Shown here piece after piece: positions 26,526-40,879 of a stretch of DNA of 64,000 nt. Position numbers and translations under genes: made by a program. Every line of letters starts with the position of its first letter. The stretch's first letter is position 1. The DNA comes from Stichopus chloronotus (Eukaryota > Echinodermata > Holothuroidea > Aspidochirotida > Stichopodidae). The stretch is taken from NCBI GenBank assembly GCA_021234535.1, contig CM037833.1, positions 744,001 through 808,000 of the forward strand, in the 5' to 3' direction. Under the pieces are notes generated by a model, which saw only the letters and a program-made list of their open reading frames with translations, was not told the origin of the DNA and ran no database searches.

Positions 26526-27120
26526 AAAAGTAGTCCCCTGACTTTTACACACGCTTGTGCATACTGTGCATTCTGCGTGATGCGCAAAGGAAACATCACT
26601 GGCGTGTCAAAAACTTCATTCAGAATACCGTATTGGCATTACACTTGACAAATTGTTCTTCTCAGAGAAAAATGCTAGTGACATTAAAAAAGTAAATTGA
26701 AGAGGACCATCCGTACATTATATTTTTGCGCTGCAGATAGGCTTCTGCGGCTGATTTTAAGGCGAAAGGTGGGTTTAGTGTAAATAGATAAAGTTATGGC
26801 CAAACGTTTGCCAGACTGTCTTAAGTTGCTCTAACCTAACACCAATCAATCCTACCCTATTCAGTTACTAAGTAACTCAAGTAGTGTTCAGTAACTTAAG
26901 ACGGTGGTAATGCCCACGTTAACTTAAGATTAATTTCGCCTGCCACTGATTACTTTTCAAATGACTGCTTCTAGTGTTCATAATACTAGCCTGAATACCT
27001 CAAGTTATGGCAAGCCAGACAAATGACACATTTATAGCTACAACAACCGCAGAAATACATACCATCACATTTATTTGTATCAAACTAGCCGATATCTTAC
27101 TTGCTTAAAAAGAAGAGCCA

Positions 27121-27182
27121 ATGCGTCTCGCGTCGTGCTTTTGTTTTGGTTCTGCTGTTGTAGGCCGATACTTATACAGCAG
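27121..27182 (+). CDS. Possible signal-peptide-like first exon (weak)
   Basis: An ATG at 27121 opens 20 codons plus two bases, ending at a consensus-quality donor, CAG|GTGAGTAA (intron from 27183). The peptide begins MRLASCFCFGSAVVG, which has a basic then hydrophobic start, as in a short signal peptide. No downstream exon was identified and position -3 is C, a poor start context. Chance occurrence is quite possible, and the segment could equally be an untranslated first exon. Confidence 0.2.
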
Positions 27183-29365
27183 GTGAGTAATTATGTTTGT
27201 TGACTACTTGCTTGCTGAATTTTAAGTGGCAGAATTATCATGGCGAACCTTTCATTTTCTTGTTACATCCCCTCCCCGTCCCTCACGTTCACTCCCTGGT
27301 GAGCGTAAGCACTATGATATGAACGGGCGGGTGACATTCGTGTGTGAGGGGGGATCGATTGTCTTCAATTTTTGATCCTCGCGTGATCCTCGGAAATTAA
27401 GTCGGTGGCATTATGAAAATATTTGAGTGAAATATCAGTCTTGAAAATGATAGAAATTACCCCAGCAATTCTGACAGCCTTTAGTCATAGTCACCCTACA
27501 CTGGTGTTCTATTTTTTAGTTATTAAAGAGAAGGATGCTATTGATTGTAAGTGATTCATTGATATAAGTGATCATAAATGAACTTAGGACCTAAGTCTTA
27601 GGCATACTAATGTCCTTCCATGGACCCACCTTAATTACGATCTGCTTATGGAATAACTCTATGGGCTTACAGGCTTCAGGTGGGTAACTGAACCGCATAA
27701 TTATAACTACAATATTGTAGATTTTTTACCTTCAATTTGCTCACCATTTTCGTAACCAATTAGTTTTTTCATTCTGAAAATAACTGTTAAATAAATGCAA
27801 GTAGCAGCCTCCAGTTAAGCTTTGTCCACTGACTGGAGAGCACATCTCGCTGCCTTGCAAAGAACCTTTCAGATCATTAGAAGGTAAAGTTAAAGGGATC
27901 GCTTATCATTTCTTCTCAAATACTTGGGACATTTTAAACTAATTTCATATGTTCAAATTGTCTCCTACTTCTAGCGCTTCCGTGGTTCCGCTCGTGGATC
28001 CCCCCCCGGGTCCCATGACGCGGGACACTGGACCCCATACGGTTGTACTCGTTCTTCGCATTCGCGGTGGGCCTTCGGTCAAATTTATCCCACCCCCTCC
28101 CCTTTACAACAGTTGTTGCATCGGCGAGGAGGATAGTAGATGATGTAAGATATACACTGGTACTATTGTTGAGTAAAAGCTGGAAAATCTTGGTTCAACA
28201 TGAATAAACCAAGGAAGTAAGGTACGTAACGAATATATGCACGTACCTTTAACATTTCTGTCGATCAAGGGAGAAGGAATCAATCTTGGTGGAACAGTCT
28301 CTGGTAGAGTATACATGCGACTAAACCTATGCAGGTGAAAGTATTAAAAATCTTGTGAGACATAAGACAGAGATACTGGAGAGTGCAATCGATGATAATC
28401 ACCAAATCTACAAAGATGAGAAGATACAGAATGCAAAATTGAGAACATTAAAAGTAACAAATATAAAAAATAGAAATAATCTTACATGAAGTTGGAGGAT
28501 AAATACTTTTTCGGTATATTGACAAAAGCAAAACTAGTTCAAGAAAGATTGACGTAAAGATTGACGTAAATATTCTCACACATCTAGTATGATTTTCCAT
28601 AATTATATAAGGTGAATTTATAAATTGTTATAAAAATCTAGCATGCGCCGTTACCTATGTATCTATGCAGATGGATTCCTTTTCTTCAACATCAACTGAT
28701 GAAATAACACGGATAAATTTGGATCTTAAATGGTAACCCATTTAAAAGCCCATTTTCGGTTTAGTATCGCCCAAAACTCCGATTTTTTTTTATTTTCACC
28801 GATCCTCTGATATCTTTTTGAAGAAGGTATTAAGTAACAGTTCCCTGGTAAAAGCATGTTTCAGTAAGTGCAATGCTCAGGGCATTATTTTTATCAATGT
28901 TGAATAAACCTCAACACAATAAATGTTAATTGTCTACTCCAAACTAACTTAAACTTATAACTTTCATAAACTGAATTGAATTGATATATATCTGGTCTTA
29001 TCTAAAGCATCACTGATGTAAAGTTTAAACTTCCGTTTGTATTGCCATCCTTTTTCGAAAATTTGATATTTCGTCCTTGATTGCAGTCGCTGTAGTGACA
29101 TTATAGTTTCACATCTAAATCAAGAATATTCATCACATTAAATGTATTTTAATATTTGCATTGCATTTGACTTCACAGGTTTAAAGAAAATTATTCCTTA
29201 GTTACAGGATAATTAGAACACTAGGGTTTTCACCTATAATTTATACATGGGTAACTTGACACTTTAAATGCATGGAATGTTTTGTTGTAATACTTTTTTG
29301 TTTTCTGTGAATAATCGAGAAAAAATGTGATCATTATTATTATTTTATGATGGCATTTGTTTGTG

Positions 29366-29392
29366 CAGGGAGGTGTTAATAACACCTCCCTG
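29366..29392. repeat. Perfect 27-bp palindrome
   Basis: Arms CAGGGAGGTGTTA and TAACACCTCCCTG pair perfectly around a single central A. No flanking element was recognised. A related but different hairpin containing AACACCTTA is at about 3302-3326. Confidence 0.7.
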
Positions 29393-29869
29393 TTTTGTGT
29401 ACCCTTGATATCCGTTGCATAGTACCTTCTTCGATTTTTCCAACAGTTACATGCTGCTTAGTAACCCCCAAAACTGGTGTTGTATTGTGACCGTTCGGAA
29501 TCGCAACACTATATCACGTGAGAAACTAAGTTTTGATACTTTTTTACCCCTTGAGGGCAACACGTATGTAAAACATAAGGATTACAATCATTTTATTATG
29601 TCGGCATACCACCTCAGTACCACTCAATAGCCCTCGGTGGGCCGACCTTGAGCCGTAGTTGGCCCACCACTGCTGTGACAACGGTTTCTCTCTTTAATAA
29701 GGTGTTCACACGGACTCACTCTTGCTTCAGTTTGCTTCACCTGTTTTGGCTGTCCGTAACTCACCTTTTTTTTTCCACGTGACAATACATCAAGCCCGAG
29801 CTTGATTAAGCCTCTACCAGCCTACATTTCTTTCCTACCATCAGGTAGGAACCATACATATTCCAAATG

Positions 29870-31011
<1,142 letters not shown>

Positions 31012-32560
31012 CCAATGGAAAGCTCAAACAGACATTAATTTGACTAAAATCGATGTAGCAATAAATCATGGGGTACAAAAAAATTATTGCCACATAATGA
31101 CATAATTTGATTCACATCGTTACTTGAGAACTTTTTTCAGTGCCACATAAAGACCAACCCATCCCTTTCTATTTTGCAATTAGAATATTGTCAAACAACC
31201 ACCGCGCTTTCGGACATTATTCACAAGTCATCATCATTAGTTTGTGCCACATAACGACAGACAGCATTCAAAATAGCATTCGTTCACTCATTCTGTGTCA
31301 ACTTAAATTGAGCTACATAACAACCTATCCTCCAAGCCATTATTCGTCGAATTCGATTACCCACATAACGATTTACTTCTGAAAATGAAATAGCCACCAA
31401 AGGATATTATATGTAATTATTTGGCAAGTCGAATTAATCAATTGCATTACGATCTTTCTTAGGTCATTATTCGTCGAAATTTAACTAGCCACATAATGGC
31501 CTTTGTAACTCATGGTTCTATTGACCAAGTTAGCCACATAACGAATTAGTCTTCTAGCCGCACAGTTTACGATTTTACGCATCGCAACTAAAGTTGATCG
31601 CCAATCTTGTCAGTTTATACTCAGTCGTGTAGTGTGTGTGAGTTTTCGACTGCAACTGTTATGACCAGTTTTTAAGTTGCAAGGCCTTCATAGGGGGGCG
31701 GGAGGCGGGGGGGGGGGGGGGAGATCGAGTTAAGCTGCGTCGCGCAAAGTCGTACAGCGTGCGGCTAGCTTTAGCAGAGTCACAGCGATGCAGTGCTTAC
31801 GAGGGATTTTAGAAATGTCAGAAATCAAACTAAAGAGAATTTTTACTCAAACATTACGAACAATATTCTTATTGCCACGTCATTGCATTATTCTTTGTCT
31901 TTATCGAATTTATAGCAATACGAACTTGTAGTGCGATGATGTGTACAACAAGTTTACTAGTACCCTTTCCTTCAATGGACTTTTGGCACAAGCCTTCGAG
32001 ACCCACTCTTTTTGTTTGTTCAAAGCCCCTTCACATTAAACGTGCTAAGGCGTAGCGCTGTAACTTCATGTTCAGCAAGCAATGCCTATGTTGGCAACGC
32101 GTGTACAGTATGCGTATACACAAAAGTACAAGATTAATTTTCCACACCAACATATGTATATCTATATCAATTGATGATAAAGAAAATATCTCCAGAAATT
32201 TATGAAAACGCGTTAACAACTTCATATATTATATATTAAGGCGAAAATCCCTCCTGAATCTTACATCGCCCTGCCGTAGAACGACTTATTCTAAGTCGTG
32301 AACTTAATTTGAGGAATTATGAGTTACAAAGGTCATTATGTAACTAATTACATTTCGACGATGCTTTAAAAATGATCTTTATGTATCTAAACCGGATTGC
32401 CAAATAATGACCTAGGAAAGATCGTTGTGCAGCTAATCCGATGCTAAGTAAAGACATAACAAGCCCTTATGTGGCTATTTCAGTTGGCCGAATAATGACT
32501 TTTAATATGAATTATTGCAACATTATCTTTAGACAAATTAATGTCCGTTTAAGTGATTCA
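31012..32560. mobile_element. Foldback-like element with subrepeated inverted arms
   Basis: The left arm (about 31012-31545) and right arm (about 32285-32560) are imperfect reverse complements. Examples: left TTCGTCGAAATTTAACTAGC and ATGGCCTTTGTAACTCAT pair with right ATGAGTTACAAAGGTCAT and the following ATTTCGACGA; GACATTAATTTG at 31031 pairs with CAAATTAATGTC at 32534. The left arm contains a repeated motif near GCCACATAACGA. The ~720-bp centre (31560-32280) has no recognisable transposase. This is the architecture of foldback or long-TIR non-autonomous elements. Exact ends and target duplication could not be fixed by eye. Confidence 0.65.
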
Positions 32561-33156
32561 TTGCCTCACCCACCCCCCTCCTCTTTTTCACGCAAACATA
32601 CACGCACCCATAGATACCAACACACACACATAAATAGTAAGGCAACAACTGGTGGCAAAAATCACCATCTACGACGAGATGGAAATAGACTCTTTCTCTG
32701 CGAATGCCAATCATCATGATTCCGGTCACGCTGCTTTTCTAGGAGACGCTGCGTGCGCGAGATGCCGAAATTGTGTTTCCACTAAACGGCACAGATACGG
32801 GAGTTTTTGTGGGGGGTTGTAGAAATGGCTGTCCTACATATGTCCCAATCTGGTTGAAGAGGTAAGGGACGAGGATAAGTTGTACCACTATTTCCGTACA
32901 ACAACCGAACATTTTCCCCAAATTCCCACCACGTAGAGCAGTGTTTCATTAAAATCTGCAACTCAAGAGACATAATTTCCCTAAGAAAAAGGCCGCCCGC
33001 CGCTACTCTAAAAATAAAGTTATTAGTTCAATTTGCGTAACTCCAGAGGGTACAAATCACATTTTTTTTTTTCACTGACAGATTCACTAATCAGAGGAAT
33101 TTCACGAAAATGAAGACAGGATACCGGGCAGCGATCTAGGGGAAAAATCGCTACCG
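32561..33156. other. Gene-free stretch
   Basis: Contains a CA-rich segment near 32590-32630. Short minus-strand open frames around 32739-32973 are unsupported by splice sites. Confidence 0.45.
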
Positions 33157-33390
33157 TGACCAATTCTAAAAAAAACTGTTGGTGCGTTCCTCGTTGTGGA
33201 AACAGGGGAAGGGAACTACTATGGATCGATTATTTTCCACCCACCTTCGTCCCCACACCGGTCTCGTGGGAAAGCAGCTTTACTTTGTTTGTGTTCTTTC
33301 TGCTGTACACGATACCGGTACTTCGAAGGCAGGGTCCTCAACAAAAGGCGTAAAAAAGTTTGCACACAGTGAACCTTTATTCCAATAAAA
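33157..33390 (+). pseudogene. Possible decayed THAP-type zinc-finger fragment
   Basis: The plus-strand translation has NSKKNCWCVPRCGNRGRE, which resembles the N-terminal CxxxC segment of THAP DNA-binding domains (Cys-x2-4-Cys, basic, before a conserved aromatic/Phe-Pro region). About 54 codons downstream a different frame gives a KVC segment, where the second Cys-x2-His pair is expected, but no intact Cys-x2-His is read. Frame changes between the two imply decay. THAP domains occur in host factors and in P-element transposases. The assignment rests on one short match and is tentative. Confidence 0.25.
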
Positions 33391-33496
33391 ACATTCCCAA
33401 TGATTTATCTGTATCTTTTTTTTTTTTTTTGTCACTTTTCTTACCTTTTAAATTATCGTTCATTAGCAATTGAAAACAAGTACAGGTCTGATCGAT

Positions 33497-33666
33497 CTAC
33501 TGTAATGGCGGTGTATGTCGGCTAACAGTGAGCTCAATCACAGGATCAGTCATATTGGGAGAATAGGCTTGTATGGAAATTTCTAAGGAAAGTTTGTACG
33601 TCATATCAAAACTCGCAGGCCTAATCATTTCTGCAACGGTTACATAAAACGCAGGGATGACTAAGT
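33497..33666 (-). CDS. Candidate terminal exon, extracellular-like, unrecognised
   Basis: On the minus strand a plausible acceptor (pyrimidine-rich TGTTGTTCTTTTTG upstream, then CTGACAG) precedes 55 open codons ending in TAG at 33499-33497. The translation is rich in beta-branched residues with regular alternation (for example LVIPAFYVTVAEM, YKLSLEISIQAY, VIELTVS) and has one N-glycosylation sequon (NMT). It reads like a beta-sandwich extracellular segment, but I recognise no family. The exon would start with two bases of a split codon. No partner exon was found, so it could be chance or a pseudogene remnant. Confidence 0.3.
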
Positions 33667-35038
33667 CTGTCAGATTATAACGATAATACAAAAAGAACAA
33701 CAACAACAATAAAATCAGTGCAATCGCCTGTGTGCTGGGGGTTTCACGAAATAAGTAACAATCACTAAAGTTAGCTCCGTTGGTATGTGTGAAGCAAGAC
33801 CGAGTACGTAGGAACGCACTATAACTTGCCGTCTGTCAAAATTACGCAGCCCCCTCCCCTCGGGGGCCGACTTAAAGCCGCCTTCGGTACCCGATATTAG
33901 CCCGTCTTTGGGCAACCTTCGGCTTGTATGCTGGGCCGTAGCATCTGTGAATGTTCAGCAGTACTATTAACACTCTCAGGATATAATCACGTATTGTGTG
34001 TAGCTGGTCTTTCACGTAGGATAGTAGAGCGACTGCAAAATTTAACAGGCAGTTTTATGCACAGAAATCTTTCACTCACCATTACCCTCTCGATCAGGCT
34101 CTTAAATGCAGCTGAGATACACCGAATAAACACGAAAATCATATATCGTGCACAATCATTTATATTTACAAAATCATGACTTCTGTGGATGACTATAGAC
34201 TATACGTTCTCACTGCAGTAAAACAACAGGGGCGAAATGCCATAGTGGGTGCCCATCTTCAGGTGCACTAAACTAGCTAAATTCTGACTTACAGTGGGGG
34301 TACCGTTAGAATAATAAGTTGTTTCCAAAATATAAAAAAAATGTGGTACAAATAACTTGAATTCATTCTCTTCTATACGTGTACATAGCTCTTATTTTGG
34401 CTGACTTTTGAGAGACTTGTAATATAAGTACACAGTAACTTTTTCATAATCATTTTTTAAGTTAGACATTATCATCCAGACTTGTTTTAATCTTTGTTTC
34501 ATTACCTTTCAAATCTTAGTATAGAATTTCCACCCTGTTCGTCCTGAAAATAGTGATTAATTATAACCTTGATTCAGGAGCTTTACATTTTAACGTCTAT
34601 TGTCACCTACACTACTAGATTAGCTTTCCTATCGGCCTGTCAGGAAGGCCGCCACATATTTCTTTTTTTCTTAAGATGTTTCAACGTTGAAGAAATCTCA
34701 TCATTTCATTCAAACGAAACAAGTATTTTAATCTGTCATAGTGTTACGTTACAGAACTGTTAACTGAAAATTACCAGCTCATTCCGAAAGTATCATGTTT
34801 TTTTTTCGGAAGATGCTAAAGTGATTTGTGAAAAAAAATAATATATTCATATTAAAGATGAAGATGGACGTGTGTCAGTAACGACCGTGATTGGCTGAGC
34901 ATTGTAAATGGCACATGCAAATAGCTTTTCACCATTGAAGTAGATTGCTTGCTGCGTACAACTTTTTTGAGCTTTGTTCAATTGTAACACAAAATGGACA
35001 ATATCGCCTGAGCAGTAGAAGAATAACATTTCAAAAAT
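33667..35038. other. Gene-free stretch
   Basis: No supported gene. A GC-richer patch at 33845-33930 lacks recognisable features. Confidence 0.45.
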
Positions 35039-35062
35039 ACACACACACACACACACACACAC
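35039..35062. repeat. (AC)12 microsatellite
   Basis: Twelve uninterrupted AC units. Confidence 0.95.
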
Positions 35063-38000
35063 CTCATTCGTCTGATTTACATGATTTTCATTTTGTTTGC
35101 TTGATTACTTCAGGCCGCATTTCATTGTGTTACATTTGAACAGGAAGTAAACATCTACCTTTCTCGTGTGGACTAGCTACCTGCCTTGGACATCTAATTA
35201 TGGCGAAATTAATAGTATTCCAGGTTCTTCTATGTAGATTTTCCAAAAGTCGAGCAACTCTTGCAGACAAGAGGCCCATGTAAGAATCCCTATCTAACAG
35301 GAAACTATGTGCAGAACAACTTTAAACTCATAGCCAGGTGGTTATATATTCAGATATCATCTGAAATATATAAAAAAATGTTATTAAAAATCGAATGATA
35401 TCTGTATTTACAGATTATAATCTGTTATTTATCAGATTGAAAATATTTATACAGATGGCACTAATAGGCTTTCGTACTCTTTGGCTCGGTACTATGTAGT
35501 GTGCAGTGGCGCCAACAGCCATCAAAACTCAATACTCGGTAGGTGTAATTCAGGACCTAAGCAGCATGACCTAAATACCTAAGTTGATACCATTACTTGG
35601 AAAACTAACACTGGATGCACGATTATGTAAGGAGCTTTTATAATTTGCAGTTTTTTTTTGAAACAGGTATGAAAGAAATGAAAGTGGAGTGCAACTTTAC
35701 AAAGACATCGCGTGTTACACGGAACGTTTCTGTGCGCAATCCGATGGTATGTGTAATAAACGCAGTAAGTAATGATTTCAAGAAATTACGGGTATCTCTC
35801 GGTACAAGTAAACCAGGTATTTTCAAACGTAAAGAACGTTGTAGCGAGCACATTCGTTAATGAATGTTATTCTAACTTTTATTTAAAGACAATAATTTAA
35901 TTAAGCATGGTTTCATCAAATACTGAAGAATAAACAGATAAAGAAAAACATAACAACAGACTTTTATTATTTTTAGATTGGAAAGAAATTGACTCAGTTT
36001 ATACAGACATGTGCGTATACAGTATATTCCTACTCGACAACAATATGAATGTACAAGTAGCACGTTAGGCAGAGATTTCACGAAAATGTTCCGTATCCAG
36101 TCTGCAGTGGTCGCCTACGACACCACGTACTTGAAGTCCAATCTGTGGTACAAGGTACCACCCTAATAGTCAAGTCTACTTGACTATGCTTTAGTCTAAT
36201 TGATTCAACACTCTTATCAATTAGCCCAGTTAAAGTTATGCATTGTAATCAGAATCTGTCTGAACCTGAAGGCTGAACTAGTGATTATATTGTCATTGAA
36301 ACTTGAATCAACAATCTGAGTTCCGTCTGTCGTCTGCTAAGGTACATATTTACTAACACGCTTTTTCTGTCGCCATTCAGTGATACCAGACACTGTTCCA
36401 TTAGTATTTATAGACACATGACCTACAGTACGTAGCCATGTGCAAATTATAGACCTACAGTACGTAGCCATGTGCAAATTATAACACGTTTCAACATTTA
36501 GGTGTGAAACTTAGCTATTGATGGCTATGCTGGTGATCACAAGCATCGCCACGTGGTTGAACCAAAATTCCCACAAATTTATCAACATTAAATAAATGTG
36601 CTGCTTTACGACTTTAGTTTCTGGGATTGCAGCCATTACAAAATAATTCAAGACTTCTTTGGAAGAAGAAACGTCATAACCTTTGGCAATAGAATAATAT
36701 TGTCACATGAAAAAATACCTTATGGAGAACATTATCCAAATGCAATCTGAATGGTGTTTGCTTTTGAAGATCTTCAATTTGAAAGTTCATAAAATATTAT
36801 CGTGATATGGCAACCTTACCAATTGCAGTTGAAAAACTTTTTCTGGTACTTAGCAAATAAATTTTGCTGGAATGTACCGCGGTAGCTGAAACAAAGTATC
36901 AAGAATTTCATTATTGCATGGCACAAATTGAACACAAAATATGCACAGTGTATGTGCATTGATGGAAATTATATGCAAACAATTTCTACTTCCAGTGGGT
37001 TATGACATCATAGTTCACCTGAAGTCTGTCGTAATTTAACCGGGGCAAAAATGGCAGAGCCCTTCTCTGAGCTTCAAAAGTGTGTGTATCTTAAGCAGAA
37101 AACAGTATCTACCTGTATTTAAATAAATTTGGAGGAAGACGTTTGTTCCCCTCTGTGTTGGTTGCTTTCTATTTCACTGTCTTTTTCTGATCTTTTTTTT
37201 TTTTCACTGATACAGAAGGTGATTGGATTTACTTTACTCTTAATACAGTTATCACCCTCACTTCATTGCACCATATTTTTTTTTCAAATTTTAGCTCCCC
37301 CCCCCCCCCGTCTTGCCAACCTTCACAACCGTCACCTCCACCAGTTTCTCTCACATCTTCTGCCAGTGCTTGCAATACAAAATTGGGAACACACTAAGCC
37401 ATATTGTTTTCTTAGCCTAAGGGAGACTGAACCTTCTCTGCAGGCCATAACAGGTATGCCTTATGCCCACTTTCAAGATCGTTTTCACATTTATATTTTC
37501 TGAATACTACACTAGTATTTGGTAATGTAATAGACCTAAGAGTGCGAAAACTAAATACCTTTTGGATGTAAGTTTAGTTTTGTCATCTTCCAAGAGGTTT
37601 AATGCAACAAAAAAACTTTACTTCGACTCTGTACGAGAGACCAATCAAATCCACGGAAATGTGATTATTCCTTTTCACCTGGGGGAGTTTTATGATTATA
37701 ATAACTAACCGAACAATACAGCATTCAATCGTGTGTCTAGACCGGAGATCAGCTATACACTGTCACGGAGAACACAGAAAATCTTCTCACAAAATTGCCA
37801 AGAAGAGTGGGGCCGACAAGTATTTTTCAAAGTGGGATTATTAAACAAGTGAGCATATTCCATTCACAAGTCATATCAAAAACATTAAGCCGATTGCGAA
37901 GAGTCTCCATATAGTTCCCTAACACCTACCTTCAAAAAATGACCAACTTAAAACTTTGCTTCCCTATGACAACAGACGTTGATGTAGGTCATAATGATCA

Positions 38001-40290
38001 CGAAAGCTCAATACCAGTTACTAATAAAGCTCTTCGTAAGGATTGAGATGGAAGAAAGGGGGGAGGGACTCGTTATCTATATAGACGAAAGTACAATTTG
38101 TAAGAAGAAGAGAGTGTCAAGTAGACGAAGTTGATGTATTTTTTTCTTTAGGGATAAAGTATGCACACAAAGAATTAATTGTCCTCCAAATTCCAAAGCA
38201 GAGTGGGTCGATTGCTTCAACAATATGGTAAATACTCCATCATCTTTGCCCCGTATAGTTATTGTATTTAATTCAAATTTACTCTAGCAAGTCAGTGAGA
38301 AATGGGAGAATCTAATATGATATTTTAATCTGCAGCAAATGGTAGTTAAATAGCTATGGTAACGACGATGCTTGATCAACCATCTTTACCAGTGGCGTGG
38401 CTCGGACATCTTCCAGTTGGGGGGGGGGGGTAAAGATATGAAAATTCCCCCAAAAGTTTTCAAGATTACGTCGGTCTTGCTTGATCCGGAAATTGAGTCT
38501 GGCATTGATGGAGGCAGGAAGTGACGGCACCACAGGAGGGGGTGTCTAGCATTCGCCTTCAGTCAGAAACTTGTCCCTACTCGTCCCTCCCCACTCAGTT
38601 GAAATGAGCTGACAAATGCATACATGTATATACATACGCTGAAACCTCTGAGCTTCGCTTCGAACCTACAACAGATTTTACTTCTGGACCCCATAAGGGG
38701 TAGTCACTTTTCATATTTGAAAATTTACTATCCTGACACTTTTTTTTTACCCAGAAATATGCCAAAAGCTCAGAGTTTCGAGGGGGGAACTTCTTCCCTA
38801 GACTCCAACTGGGGGCGCTAAATTCTCATTTTGTCAACTTAGAAGAGAAGAATCGGCGAATTATACCTTTTCTCAGATTTTAATTTTCACCCAGATGTAT
38901 GCTAAAACCTCAGATCTTCCGGTAGCTTCCCCGTGGAGTTCTAAAAGGGCTTTGTCCATGGACCCCACCAGGTGCCCGAAGACCCCGAAATTTTTGCCCT
39001 GGCCAACAGTTTCTTTTGCCCTCTATTTGTCCTACCCCATATAAAATCCTTGTGCCGACACTGATGGCAGAAGCTGTGTGGCACTCACATGATTTTCAGG
39101 AAGGGACATTGGGAGAGCAATCACAGGGTTGCTAAATGTAGGTGAGTTCGTAGAGAGAGATTTATCTAGAAAACTAGGTAATTGAAGTGTTAATATAGTT
39201 ATGGGAAACCAGGGCCTTTCAGACAGACTGAAATGGGATTTCCCAGACTGGTAAGGAGAATGAAAGCAGTCATTATTTGGGCTTTCATTTGCAATTAAAT
39301 GTTTACCGCAATAGAAAAATGAGAATATGCAAAATGATAAAAAAAAAAAAAAACAGACGAAAAATTACCAAATTGGAATCGAGGAATATAAAAGCTTCTC
39401 AGATTTTGTTTTTAGCATTTCATTTATATTTTATTTTCCCGAATCTCGCGTCCACAGCACTGCAGACTAAATAGTTTTAGCAAAGGATGGGGGTCTGGGA
39501 GAGGGGACAATCTTAGAATTGACAAGTTTTGGTTTTGATTTTTTTTTTTGGTTTTGAGTGAGATTTATCTCAGAGACTATCTAAGCGGAACGCCATAACC
39601 CTCCGGTGGCGGCGAGTGTAGTAACTTTTGGTGTAACAAACCACTCAAATCGCCGGCGGGAAATAATATTTTGCAACCCCTGTAACGACATCACCGTTTT
39701 TAACTCAAAATTATAAGTTGAAGTTAATATGATATTTTTTGAACAATTTTGGTTTTACTTTTTTATTCATGAGCAATGTAACGTTAGGCAATACCCCCTC
39801 CCGCATACGAGAAAGTTTGGGTTTTACAAATTCTCCCGATCGCCGGAAACAGCGTTCGAGTGTGTTCTAGGCTGCTTGCACACAGCCTTAACTAATATAC
39901 TGATATCACTGAGAAATAATCTATGAAAAAGGGTGAAGCACAAGGTGTGTTTCTAGAGAAAAGTCCCACGGATACTGGTTCAATATCCTCAACGCTGAAA
40001 TTTTGAAAAAAAGGATAAATTTTATTCAGCTAGGCAGATGGTGAACGCGCATGGGTCTAATGATTAGGGACACATTGCCTATAGTCAAAGGTATGACATA
40101 TCACGCGCATATCCGGTTTTTTTTTTTTTTTTTTCTGCGGGGTTTGAGGTTTTGTCCTGAAGGAGTAGCCACTTTTCGGTGCACCGCGCGGACAAATAGA
40201 GCTCCACCATCAGTTGGCGTGGAACCCACCAGAAGAGATCCCCCAAATCAAAAAGACGTTTCGAGGTATTTAGGTATCTGTAGATACATT
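35063..40290. other. Gene-free stretch
   Basis: No confident gene. A plus-strand frame at 37129-37503 spans poly-T and poly-C tracts and looks compositional. A short segment at 37412-37457 has a fair acceptor and a CAG|GTATGC donor but is too short to assign. G-runs near 38419-38431 and T-runs are present. The exact 32-bp duplication at 36420-36483 is listed separately. Confidence 0.45.
36420..36483. repeat. Perfect 32-bp direct tandem duplication
   Basis: Two identical 32-bp units, each beginning GACCTACAGTACGTAGCC, abut exactly (36420-36451 and 36452-36483). Each unit contains the palindrome TACGTA. Absence of any mismatch indicates a recent event. Confidence 0.95.
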
Positions 40291-40514
40291 AATGATATTT
40301 GCATATAAGAAATCAGATATCGTTAATTCCACCTTATTTAGAGATATCTTTAATTCAAATTAATGATATCATAAAATATGAGGTCACATATCATTAATTC
40401 AGGCTTATTTATTACATATTTTTATTAAATTTAATGATATCATCAAATACGATGTCACATATCGTTAATTCTACCTTACTTAAAGATATCTTTAATATGA
40501 TCTAATGATATCAT
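40291..40514. repeat. 71-bp tandem repeat with ATGATATCAT palindromes
   Basis: Units start at 40291, 40362, 40433 and 40504 (last one partial), a strict 71-bp period. Most units start with or near AATGATATCAT and contain CACATATC(A/G)TTAATTC and, in two of three, AGATATCTTTAAT. There is no coding potential. Confidence 0.9.
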
Positions 40515-40879
40515 CAACTGTAACATGTGTAAAAGACTGTTAGCTCAAGATAAGCCCTTTTAGGAGAATCAGGCTGTATATTGATAAATAAAAGTCTTGC
40601 CTTTGGTATTTTAAAGGATATATATAGTTTACCTTGACTATTCTTATATGGAGTACCAATGAAAACGTGAGAGGTAATAGAAAAAAAAAAGAAACTTCTG
40701 AAGAGTGCTAATAGGATTATACTCAATGCATCATATGAGAACAGATCGGTCTATGGATCCAGGTTCAGTGCAGGTCTTAACAAAGTAAAGTTTGCAAATA
40801 TTAATCTTTATTTCATAGTTCTAAGGACGACTGTTTCAAACAGAGTAGGCCCATGTGAATGAATTAATAAAGAACTGCC

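Noticed and set aside
40291..40514. CRISPR-like regular repeat spacing
   Set aside because: Units are contiguous 71-bp tandem repeats with no unique spacers, in animal-type DNA.
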